From Takakia lepidozioides (taxonomy: Eukaryota > Streptophyta > Takakiopsida > Takakiales > Takakiaceae), in contig CM060734.1 in NCBI GenBank assembly GCA_030704615.1, positions 33,310,042-33,374,041 on the forward strand: a stretch of DNA of 64,000 bases, in the 5' to 3' direction. The number at the start of each line of letters is the position of its first letter. Position 1 is the first letter of the stretch. The notes below the pieces were generated by a model. That model was given only the letters and a program-made list of their open reading frames with translations. It searched no databases and was not told the DNA's origin. Made by a program: the position numbers and the translations under genes. Shown in pieces: positions 32,652 to 43,207 of the stretch.

Positions 32652-34118
32652 AACCAACATTTTGCCAAATCTCCTCCAGGTTGCATTCGGCGGACAATGC
32701 TCACACCACTGCCTTCGCCCACTGTGGACATCTTGAACAAATACACCTTGGACGAGCCCTAGCTAGGGAAGATATTGTTTTGAATGAATTCATAGCGACT
32801 CCTCCGTCTGAGGTCCATAATGTTGTCCATGAATCCAGCAGTGTCTGTGCCCATTCTGAGTGCATTCACCTGGTTTCGAATATTAGGAGAGCTCAACACG
32901 GAGAAATGGTCCATCACTGCATCAAGCGAATCTGCATCCAGCATTGGTTGTGTCGCATCCCCCTTCACCCAGTACGTGTTTTTCCAGGAATGCCTTGCTA
33001 GCTGCAAGCGCTATAGCAGAAGGTGTTGCACAAGGGGCATTGTGGAACTCCTGCCTCAGCAGATTTCTAGTGATGTCCACCATATCCCTGCAACTTCCTT
33101 TGGACACAGGATGCTCGTGTGTACCCATATGAATGCAGGCACGAGTCATTGTCTTGCATCGGTGTGCCACCTGGTACATACGAGCGTGATACACAAAAAC
33201 ACAGGACGAGGAAAGTTTGTAAAATCTGCACACAAAAGTATTGGTCTTGGGAGGAGCAAGCCCTGGGGTGAAAGGATTCAGGGGCACACCTTCCCACTCA
33301 CTTTCATTTGGTTTAGCGCTATTTCTCAGGCGAGGGCAAGAAATATTCACGCACTTGCAATGCCCAACGCAAACCGACCTTCGAAATTTCAATCCAATGT
33401 CGTTGTGGATGTTCGACGTTTTTGTCCTGCACCAAGGGTGTCCTTCATGTTTCTTGTCCATGCCCTGCAGAAGCCCAGCTAGTCCACTGGAAGACGTGGG
33501 AGGGTTGAGCTCAAACAAGATGTCCCCATCAAACTCTGCTGGCACGTATTGAGCCCGCTACACACGAAGGGACTCCCAATCAACAAAACGCAGCTCGCTC
33601 TTGCACCCAGGCACCCCTGCGAGGGCTTTCAATTTTGGAATGACACTCGTTATCTCCTGCAATTCGTCATCATCCAAGAATGGAGTATGCACTAGCGGAG
33701 GAATCTCAGAAACATCCTCCGAGGACGAGTCTGAAATAGTCACGAATGTAGTGGATGTGCTCACCTCTTGTTTCACATGAACTGTGCCATTCTGCTGCAT
33801 GACCGATGCTGCAGTGCCAGGGGTAACTACTGATCCTGTTGATTGTCTTCTCTCTTTTCCAAGGACCCGGTATGTGCCTGGAAGGACTCTCTACTTCCTT
33901 CCACACTCGCCAACCAATGGTTTCTCCAACTGCCCAGAATCCAAATTCCCATCCTCGTCATACACCTCTTTTTGAACAAGCAAAGAACCCAATTCCAGCG
34001 GGAACACTGTAACCAGCTCATCCTCATGAACAACTGCAAACCCATCGCCATCTGCAGTGGCAGTCAGTGGAAGACTACCTGCATTGGAATGAAATCGAGC
34101 GAGTCTAACCATATTCAT
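32643..34118 (-). pseudogene. SWIM-type MULE transposase, N-terminal half (outer copy)
   Basis: It starts MNMVRLARFHSNAG at 34,118. It contains TPGTAASV, ISDSSSEDVSEIPPLV, FVDWESL, FDGDILFELNPP, GMDKKHEGHPWCRTKTSNI with CVGHCKCVNISCP, MTRACIHMGTHEHPVSKG and RRMQPGGDLAKCWLMFD, where the inner element interrupts it. A TAG-type interruption near 33,558 and frameshifts near 33,890 and 32,950 show decay. The remaining half is at 19,251-21,348. Confidence 0.8.
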
Positions 34119-34163
34119 CCACTAGTATTCATCCGTCCGACTTTTTTCATCCGTATCTCATGC

Positions 34164-34187
34164 AACCTCCACTGTACAGTGGAGGTT
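34164..34187. repeat. Perfect 24-base palindrome between transposase and copy A2
   Basis: AACCTCCACTGT followed by its exact reverse complement, in the short gap between the divergent transposase (start 34,118) and copy A2. It is the founding member of the A-type palindrome set. An imperfect copy (AACCTCGCGTGT, GCAGTGGAGGTT) lies at 34,381-34,404. Confidence 0.9.
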
Positions 34188-34413
34188 ATATAATTAGACT
34201 CAATCTTCACATGACATGTTCCAGACCAAACAGTAACTCCATTTCTATTCTATTTCTCTGAAACGTTCATACGCGAGGGTTTTTTTTTTTTTTTGTATTG
34301 ATTCATCTCTGAATAGAGTTTTAACTCATACTGCTTATTACTGTGAGTAAGGTTGTTACGGAGGGGTTTTCAGTTTCTTGAACCTCGCGTGTGCAGTGGA
34401 GGTTCCGGTGATC

Positions 34414-37400
34414 ATGAGCTTAGAGACTGGTCAAAGAATGTTTCTTATTCTTCCCGGGTCTTCATCTTCAGTAGCAACTGGGGACTGCCTTAATGTCTCC
34501 GGGGTTGGGACCTGTCATGGACACCAATTATCTTCCTCAACCATTTCAGTGGTTCTCATCTCATGTGATAAAGCAAACTCATTATGTCCTCTTCCTTATG
34601 GACATATGGATGCTAACATCTTGAAGAAGGCCATTGGGACCCTGGTGGTGTGGAATGTTGGCGAAGTTCATGAAGAGAATAACGAGTATCAAGGAAGGCA
34701 TGACATGAATCCTGATTTTACGCCGGAGAGAAGGTATACTGCCGAAAATTCTGACGTCGACGAGGATGAATCAAACCACATACCATCGAAGAGTTCCAAG
34801 AATCCGAGCGGAGGACTTGGACGAAACAACTGGAGAAACTTGCAGTGCGTACTGTTGGGTAATAATGGGGGTGCACTGTTCGAGGGGAGGATTCAAGCCT
34901 GCATTCCGGACGAGGTGATCCTCAATGACAAACTGGGAGAGGAAAATGTTGGAGTTCTTGTCACCAGAATACTTTCTGGAGGATATGGATCTTTGATGTC
35001 TCTTGTAAAATGGTTTTTAATAAAAACACGACTTTTGGAAAGTGGGAGACTACTCTCAAATGATCTGGAGAATTTTATTAGATCTTCTGACAGTATCTTG
35101 TACGAAGATCATGAGGCAGGTGTGAAGAAAGCGGCGTATCGGCATTTTACGAGGAAGAAGAGGGATCGAGATTTGGAACACTCAAAAAAAAGAATGAAGA
35201 ATCTTACTCTAGAGGAAGTCCGGTCCGTGAGCAGCAAACCTTGCTGCAGACTTCACTGCTGTCAATATTTCGATTGGCGAAAAACCTTGACTATTCGTAC
35301 TTCGTTTTGGGGATCCACTTTCGATGAGAGGAGAGAACATGGACTAAATATTTCAAAACGACTTCACATGCTGGAAGGGACCTCTCGCAGGGCATATGTT
35401 ACAATTGAGGGTGTAGATGTTTGTGAGACTGCGTGGTGGACAATTCATGGAATTGGCAGGTCTACATACATGGAGTACAAAAAATTGAGTAAACAGGGTT
35501 AGTTGTCAAGTCTCTATGGGAACCGTGGAGTGAAGAGGCCACGCCTACGGGCGCTTCAGGCAGAAGGTAAACCGTAACATTATGTCCATTATCAACGAAA
35601 ATACTGACCTCATGCCCCATAAGACAAGATGCATTGGGGAGGGAAGGAGGGATACTATGAGAGTCTTACCACCTGAAATGAACTAGAAGCGAATACGAGA
35701 CGAGTCCAACAAGGTATGAAATCTCCATTTTTCAATTTCATTCCTAGAAGTTTTGTCTGATTCAATGTGGATGACCCTCCCTTCGATTTTGTCTCTTTCA
35801 ACTGTGGTTCTAGTTTCATGAACCTCCACTGTCCAGTGGATGTTCCTTTCCTGACCGTTCTTTATTGTAACAGACGAACAGAATTTTCGGGTTAGAAGGA
35901 GTCTCGCAGTCGGCTGTTAGCCGCATCCAGAGTCGGATATTTCCTAACGTGGAGGTTCATAAAACTGGGAGCACATTTGCGAAGTGCACGGAGTGTGAGA
36001 TGTTAAATGACTTGATCAAAAAGTTTGTCAAGAGAAGTGCGGAACATGTGACACACAAACGAGCGCTTGATAAACATTTGAGGCACCAAGAGTCGTGCAG
36101 AAGATTGTACCATAGTTGGAGGAATGAGTCTGTTATGATTCCGGAGGAGTTTCTCTGTATTATTCACGACAAAATGGATCATAGGAAAACAGCTATTCCA
36201 AGGCTCCAGACTCTGAACAAGATGATTTCTGGATCTGGTCAGCTTCCAATTTCACTAACAGGAATGGTCACGCACGGACATGGTGATGGAGCTTACGGTC
36301 AGTATTTCTTGAGTTTTGGAAGGGGAATTCAAACTTTACAATTGGTTCTTTGGCACGTTGCCTGCGCCAGCTGGAGAAGCCAACCTGTCGGGAGTCCAGG
36401 AATATTTTCGATTACCGACTTCAAAACGAGTTTTTCGAATCATTTTTAAGAGGTAAATCGAGATGTTTGGATGCTCTTAAACCCTGCAGGCCGGAAGACA
36501 AACGTGGTGCTCGTCCATTTCCGAGAAGACTGTACTTGCAAATGGACAACTCCGCGAAGGACAATAAGAACAGATGGATGCTTGCTTTTCTATCCCTCCT
36601 GACCGCCAAAGATGTTTTTGAAGAGATCCAGCTAGGGTTTCTAATGGTCGGACACACCCATGAGGACATCGACGGGTTCTTCAGCTACCTTTCGAAGAAG
36701 CTAAAGGAACGAAGCACTTACATTCTTTCGGATTTGATGAGGTCATTTATGACCTCGCAAGATCTACAGTTCATTCCACAGATTATTCAAGAAGTTCCCG
36801 ACTTCAAGAATTTTGTAAAGGGCTGTATTCTGGATGGAAAGGAGGCATTGGTCGGGATTTCGGAGATGCACGTCTTCCGTCTTTTTAAGGATGCGGAGGA
36901 CTGGCCTGTCATGAAGTACAAGAAGTCCGCTACTGATTTGGATTGGCTTCCAACAAACAATAGCGTGAAGATGTGGAAGTCCAATCCTGACGGGACTCCC
37001 AAGCTCCCTGAAGGAGACCCAGATGCCGTTCCAAGGAGACCTATGTGGGGGATCGTTGGGTGAATAAGACTGGCTGGGTCTGTACTAGCTGGGGACTCCT
37101 CCGAAAACAGTCGTTCACTAAGAATGGAATAAAAAAATACATGGATTTTTGGACGAAAAGAATGATGCTTGACGATCATTACAGAGGTCGAATGGAACAA
37201 TACGACCAGTACTGGGGAAACATTCTCGCCGAGCTGGATAAGCCAATTCCAGAAGCTCCCGAGCGTATTCATCTACTTGAGGGATTCTGGCCGAAAACAA
37301 ATTGGTCCACGAATCATCTCAGAGATGGAGTCCATCCACATATAGTGCCAGATGTAGAAGAAGAGGATGAAATCCTAGAATCTTACTGTGGCTCGAGGTG

Positions 37401-37702
37401 TGAGACCAAGAATATCCTTGAATCCGTTCAAGGATATTGAGAAAGGGTTTTTTGTGCTCGTTCGCCCTCATGACCCAAGTACGTGCCCGGTCTGGATGGG
37501 GGTGGCAATATCTGACGTGATCCGTGAAAGGGAGGATCCTAATTTTAAGAAGGTGAAGGTGGAGTGGTGGAGACCGAGGAAAGGTGGTAACCCAACAGAC
37601 TTGGAAAGGTACAGGGACTGTTGGTCAAAACTTTGGGAGTATAACTCGTCAGATCCTCCTCAATGGATCCATGTGAACAATGTTGTGTGGACAATGCCTT
37701 AA
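34414..37702 (+). pseudogene. DUF7869-like gene, copy A2, divergent neighbour of the outer transposase
   Basis: Order: Met at about 34,414 (MSLETGQRMFLILPG); LGRNNWRNLQC, FEGRIQACIPDEVILNDK; SSKPCCRLHCCQYFDWRKTL (Cys cluster, about 35,230); GVDVCETAWWTIHGIGRSTY; CTECEML; HDKMDHRKTAIPRLQ; GMVTHGHGD; LYLQMDNSAKDNKNRWMLAF (36,530); LMVGHTHEDIDGFFSYLSKK; then a basic C-terminal domain with FFVLVRPHDPSTCPVWMGV and VEWWRPRKGG that resembles chromatin-reader tails of this family. Breaks: TAG at 35,500, stops at about 35,575 and 35,684, and shifts at about 36,308, 37,060, 37,420 and 37,700. The conserved D-N and H-T-H-E-D-I-D residues suggest a metal-dependent RNase H-type nuclease (inference). Introns include 35,715-35,870. 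Confidence 0.7.
35821..35844. repeat. A-type palindrome in an intron of copy A2
   Basis: AACCTCCACTG, TC, CAGTGGATGTT. It sits in the same intron position as 17,653-17,676 of copy A1. Confidence 0.85.
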
Positions 37703-37933
37703 AAAAAAATCCGACAAGGAGTAGCACTAAGAGAATTACTGTCGCCGAAGCAGTGAAGGCGCGCGCTAATTTGGAGGAGGCTAATCGTCAGTCAGAAAGC
37801 GAGTTCCAGACCAAGGACATATTGTTGAGGTCAACTCCAATACTTCGATTTAAGAAATACATTTTTTCTTCTCTATATTGCCTTTCTTGTTTGCGTTGGG
37901 GGATCCTTTTTGTTATCTTCTTATGTCGCACTG

Positions 37934-37957
37934 AACCTCGAATGTCCAGTGGATATT
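37934..37957. repeat. A-type palindrome downstream in copy A2
   Basis: AACCTCGAATG, TC, CAGTGGATATT, preceded by a T-rich stretch. It probably lies in a further intron of copy A2. Confidence 0.6.
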
Positions 37958-37959
37958 CT

Positions 37960-38580
37960 CGTCCTTTATTTCTGGTGTGCTGGATTTAGGCCTGCTGTAT
38001 GTTCTGGTCAACAAGAAAACCTTGTGGGGGAGTTTCGCCTACATAACATATAGATCACAAGAACAAAAATGGTGGCACAACCACTGGAGTCTTCAAATTC
38101 GGTCAAAGAGGTTTTTAACAACGAAAAAAAATAGCCCATTTCCAGTCCTTCTCTCAAAGATTGAACTTGCTTTTCGCATAACCAATTCTCCCACTGAAGT
38201 CTCCCACTAAGAGGAGCCTTACCCAATCGTTGTTGACATACTTTTCAATTTGTCAGTCCTGAAGTTTTTCTCTGAGGTTTTCCTCCATTTTCCCTCTAAG
38301 CTCTACGACTTTTCTGCACCAAATTTTCATTTCATTTCATTTTCATACTTCTCATCTTTGGCCCTGGTTTAAGAGGGAATTTCACATGTCATTTTCCGTT
38401 GTTCAAATTTTAAACAATTTTCATTTCTCTTAGTTTTTATTTGGTGGTCTTTCTTTTTATCCTCTCTCATGTTTTCTTCAGATCCATTTTCTCCCATGAG
38501 ATCCAGGCGCTTCCCAAAGTCGTTATATAATGCCATTTTCTTTCCAAATCTCATAGGGTGTATTTTATTTATTTATTTTT
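37960..38580. other. Junction region after copy A2, no gene
   Basis: The right end of the outer element is expected here or further on, but I see neither a CGTGAGC-rich terminus nor GGGAGTCGG. The sequence turns AT-rich from 38,200 and grades into the satellite. Confidence 0.4.
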
Positions 38581-40350
38581 GGCAATTTAGGATTTAGGAT
38601 TGACATACATTTTTTATACCTTGCTTTTTATGTTAGCATTATCCCTAACCCTTACCCTTTTCTGCAAATGGTCCATGAACTATTCATACCATAACCATAG
38701 CCATAACCATAACCATTATGGTTATTGAAATGTCTTCTCCCTTCACATATGCGCTAGCTTTTTCTTTTGTTTTGGATTGACATGCATTTAGGCATTGTTA
38801 CAATTTGCTTTTTATGTTACATCTTAATACCAGGTTCCAAAGACGAGTCTTTCATTTAAATACTTGTCCATAATATTAGGTTTTTATTTTTATTTTGTTT
38901 ACTAGTACCCTACTAACAACACTAAGTTCTAGCGATTGGAGTCTTCCATAAGTGTTTGTCAATTTTGTAACTTAAACAAAAACCCTAAACCCCTATCCTA
39001 AACCTTTACTATAAAACCTTAAACATTTACCCTTAACCCAATACCCCAGAACCCTTTCCTTTCCCTTTGCAAATGAGAATCAACTATCCATATCATAACC
39101 ATAACCATTTTGGTTATCCAAATCTCTTCAATGTATCCAAATTTCCATTTTGTACCCTACTAACACACACTAAGTTGTAGCGAGTGCGAGTCTTCTGACA
39201 TGTATGCTCACAATTTCTACCTTCAACCCAAACCCTAAACCCTCGTCGAAAACCCTAAGCAAAACCTTACGCCATTGTTACGTCTAAACCCTTCTCCTTC
39301 CCCTGCAAATGGGAATGAAGTATCCATACCATAACCATAACTATTATGGTTATTCAAATCTCTTCGCCCTTCACTTTGCGCAAGGTTTTGCCTTTGGTTT
39401 GGATTGACATGCACTTACCTTTTTTTTATCGAACTTTGCTTTCTATGTATCTCAGGTTCCAAGGACGAGTCTTTCATTTAAATACTTGTTCGATGCAATG
39501 ACTACACTTCCATAATATTAGGTTCTTCATTTTTATTTTGCTTACTACCTTACTAACAACACTAAGTTGTAGCAAGTGCGAGTCTTCCGACATGTATGCT
39601 CACCATTTCTGCCTTCAACCCAAACCCTAAACCCTCGTGGGGAACCCTAAACAAAACACTACGCCATTGTTACGTCTAAACCCTTACCCTTCCTCTGCAA
39701 ACCCCCTGCATGGGAATGAAGTATCTTTACCATAACCATATGTATCTTAATACCAGGTTCCAAGGACGAATCCTCAATCTAAATACTTCTCTGGCCCAAT
39801 GACTCTTCCATAATATTTGTTTCTCCATTTTTATTTTTATTTTTTATCCTACTAATACACACCAAGTTCTAGCGACTGTGAGTCTTCCATATTTGTTTGT
39901 CCATTTGTACCTTAAACCCAAACCGAAAACCCTACCTTTACCATCACCCCTAAACCATCAATCTTACCATAATCCAATAACTTTAGTGTACTACCCTAGT
40001 TACACTCCAAACCTTATTGTACTACCATGTTATCTATTTTCAATGTTTTATGCTTTTTTAATATATATTTTTGTTGGATAATGTATGATAAAATGATTAC
40101 AGGGATATCAAATTCCTCAACCATTTCTTAATTCTACCGAGTGTGAGTCCATCATATTTGTTTGTCCTTTTGTACCCTAAATCCAAACCCTAAACCCTTA
40201 CCTTTACTGTAAACCCAAACCTTATTACACTTCTTTTTAGTTACACCCCAAACCTTATTGTACCATCCTAGTACCTCTTCCGAATGTTTCATGCTATTCT
40301 AATATTTTACTGCCCTTGTCACATCCAAAACATGATCCATTCCAATGGCG
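38580..40350. repeat. Complex satellite with telomere-like and ACCATA tracts
   Basis: Units of about 300-450 bases repeat the series 'GTTCCAAGGACGAGTCTTTC', 'CATAATATTAGGTT', 'CTACTAACAACACTAAGTT', 'GTGCGAGTCTTCC' and AAACCCTAAACCCT. Good copies start near 38,834, 39,452 and 39,757, with partial ones near 39,157 and 40,130. Between them lie runs of CCATAACCATAACC (38,690, 39,098, 39,330, 39,730). The telomere-like hexamers are degenerate, so this is an interstitial satellite and not a chromosome end. Confidence 0.8.
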
Positions 40351-40719
40351 TGGTATGTGAATATTGTGCTTGATATGAAGATTCAATCAATAAAATTACT
40401 AGCAAGTTGTATCAAGTATGGTAGAATAGGAGTCTGGCCATGTTCGATGCGACCCATTTGTTTATCGTGATCCTGAAATGGAATATTACTTTATTTGATT
40501 TTCAAGTGGATGTTCAATGAATTGTTCAATACTGCTACTTCACATTGAGCACTTCAATGTCAAATGGACCTCTTATATGACACATGTTGAAACAAGTATG
40601 ACATCACTTGTAATTTCACAAAGTTCAATCACACATTACACCATGATATTATTAATATTTCAATTAATTTTAATACAAATATATATTAAGTTTAGTTCGG
40701 ATTTAAGCCAAAATCCAGA

Positions 40720-41800
40720 ATTAATTAAAATAGTGTTACTATATTCATTCAGTAGTAGATCAAGTTTGGGATGTGATTCTTTCACGCAATCCGTTTTGGA
40801 AAGTTCATGCGCGCTAACAGCAAAAAGCTAAAAGTTGCGCATCTCCTTCATGAATGTATAATCTTTTCATCTACAGGGCTGATAAGACTGGGACATTAGG
40901 AAGGGTCCTGGTACTTTTCAGGTTGAATGTCTCTCCGGTTGGCAAAATTCCACTAATTGTCGAGCTTGCAGGCTACCACCACATCCACCGGATCCAACCA
41001 CTGCATGTCGATGATGCAATCGTACCAAACTCCAACCTCAACCTCGAAATCAGGCGTCGTGTGTACACCTTGCAAGATCATAGGTATGTTTGACAGATGC
41101 CTGTGCGTAGACTCCACACCACCATTGGGTAGCAGAATGTGGAAAGGCTGCATGTCCTCTTGAACTAAGTTCATGTTGTTAGCAAAATTCTTGGACAGCA
41201 AATTGTGGGATGCTTCGAGTGTCTATTAATATCTGGTTGGCAGATCTAGCCACACTGCCATAAACCCAAATAACACTAGGTTTATAGGCCACGTGATCCT
41301 CAACAACAGCCATTGAAACTCGGAAATGAGCCAGTGTTTTTTTTTTCATATTTCCAAAATCGCTGGCGGGGCCACATGTGAATTCCACCTAGTGCCCATG
41401 TGGCGAGAATACTGAGGTGACAAAGTTAGAAAAATGGCTATACTCGAGGTGTCGTGTTTTCATTGGTCCACGTCGGCAAGATAAGGCTATTGAAATTTAT
41501 CTCCGGGTGTTTTTTTGGCGAAAATCTCGGATTTTACCCCCCATAATTCTTTTGTACAAGTAGCTGACCGAGTTTCCAGGTCGAAATCTGGCGATTTTTC
41601 GCAGGAAAGAAAAACACGATATGAGCTCCTTTTCCATGACTTCTTCGTCAACTACTTCAGTTATGGTCAGGGGAGGGGTCCTGTTGTTTTCTGAACCGTC
41701 ACTGCGGCTGTATGCCAAAGCTGACCTTTGGGACACTCCCTAGAACTGTGACCCCACTCATGACAGGTAAAGCACAATCCTTTGCGCTTATGCTTTTCCT
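40720..41800 (-). mobile_element. Ty3/gypsy-type retrotransposon relic: gag zinc knuckle and protease
   Basis: On the minus strand at about 41,775-41,730 a frame reads KGLCFTCHEWGHSSRECPKG, a CX2CX4HX4C gag zinc knuckle. Further along (41,290-40,960) broken frames read VYGSVARSANQILIDTRSIP, where the retroviral-type protease has ILIDTGAS (the T-G is changed), then LSNIPMILQGVHTTPDFEV and WYDCIIDMQWLDP, matching the YDVILGMQWL end of the Ty3 protease. At about 40,770 SHPKLDLLLNEYSN fits the linker before reverse transcriptase. No RT was found. Stops and frameshifts are frequent, so it is dead. Confidence 0.75.
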
Positions 41801-42005
41801 GTTCTTTGGCACTGAGCCATTTCAGGGGTTTCTAGTTTCTACATGCGATAGCCTTCGAATATGGCCATCGCATATTTGAGCCATCCCGCCTCTAAACATT
41901 TTCCAGTCTTGGTCGTCACAAGGGTGCGTACTCACCGAACTGAATGAAACTCGACTCATTCACAAAGTTTCTTTATAGTTCCACGATCAGTAATCACCGA
42001 TCGGT

Positions 42006-42560
42006 GATATGCTCTGATATCACTTATCACGATACTCACTAGCTTTCAATCGTAACATAAGTCCAATCTAAACCGTGACAGGAGCCCAACTCAGTTTGAT
42101 CTCATTCCAATTCAAAGCTCGTTCGTTTGATTTACAAGGGTTAACTTTGTACAAAAGAGATGCTCATAGTTCTGGTTCCTGATAGCAAGAAAAACTAGCA
42201 ACTATCTCTACTTCGACTAATTCTAACTGCACAGTACCGAGGAACACTTCCGGTCCACCCAAGCCACCACACCGTGCCTTACTCTCTGTACATTATTTCC
42301 TCAATTCCAGAATTGCCCAAAGATCTACAGCACAGTCTTCTTCGCCATCGTCCCTAGTTCTCATTTCCACATCTGGAATCCCTAGCTTTTTGAGACTTAC
42401 GAGCTTGCCCGATTTATCACCCACAGCTGTCCGTTAGTTAGTTGCCGAAATTTTAGCTGTTGTCTTCTGCGTTTGAGAACTGGTTCACAGTTCCAGTTCT
42501 AGTTCCAGTCCGAGGTCGGTTGGCCCGTAGTACACCACAGCTGGGGTCCTTCACATGTCG
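42006..42560 (-). mobile_element. Probable LTR and primer-binding site of the Ty3/gypsy relic
   Basis: On the minus strand TGATATCAGAGCA (about 42,027-42,015) is one base away from TGGTATCAGAGCA, the complement of the initiator tRNA-Met 3' end used by many plant LTR elements. The non-coding 500 bases upstream of it (to about 42,560, starting TGTGAAGGACCCC) would be the LTR. No second LTR is present in the window. Confidence 0.5.
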
Positions 42561-43207
42561 ACAATAATACATTACAATCTTGTACCAGTCCCTTCACACA
42601 CATATCAAACTCAAAGAGAGTAGAAGTCGTTGGCGAGGGAGATAGACCGTGGATGTTCAGAATTGGAATTTTTGCCTGCAGAAGGCCAGAGGAAGAGATT
42701 TACTCAATAGAACCAAGACCCCTCCCCAGGAGGAAGAAAACAACCAAGCGGCAGGAAATGCCCACTTTAACCAAGCCCCACATCCTCAAAAGAGATTCCT
42801 GAGAGGCCCAACAAACAATGAACTCTTGCTCACCTAGGAGTTTGCCAGGTGAAGAGGATTTCGTAGTCCAGAAGACAAGCTTTGAAGTCGACATTCAAAT
42901 ACGTAGTGCGACAATCGTTCACACAAAGGAAGAGGAGGATGTCCATGATCAATATAATTACTCTTAAACTGACATCCCTGCTGATTTCTGACTGGCAGTA
43001 AGCTAATCTAAATATGAGATCTCACCCAACAGCGGAGGGGAGCTGCAAAACCTTTATCCTCGATCGATCTAGAAAAGAAGTTCCATTTCCAATTGCTTCG
43101 ACAGTAATGTAAAGTCGAACTGTGACGAAATCTTTCATTTGTGGGCAGAATATATAAACCCAAATCCTATTTTACATGGCAGCCGAATGAATGTAATGTA
43201 CAATATA
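42561..43207. other. 3' flank of the receptor kinase gene
   Basis: No gene that I can support. It presumably includes the 3' UTR of the minus-strand receptor kinase near 43,140-43,207. The short frames near 42,650-42,900 do not match a known family. Confidence 0.4.

Larger units (their letters stand above)
18860..34118. mobile_element. Outer MULE-like element (minimum extent), split by the inner element
   Basis: The left end at 18,860 (CAGCGTAGCTACGACGTGAGC) aligns with the left end of the inner element (CA, CG, GC, then CGTGAGC and GTGAGC at the same spacing) and abuts the interrupted A1 gene. The transposase gene on the minus strand is in two halves, 34,118-32,643 and 21,348-19,251, that rejoin exactly when 21,349-32,642 and one copy of TCAAACATT are removed. 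The expected 9-base duplication of GGGAGTCGG (18,851-18,859) was not found on the right, so the right end is unresolved. It may lie beyond the divergent copy A2, near or past 38,000. Confidence 0.65.

Noticed and set aside
38580-40350. True telomere
   Set aside because: The hexamers are degenerate, mixed with other repeats and flanked by genes on the right.
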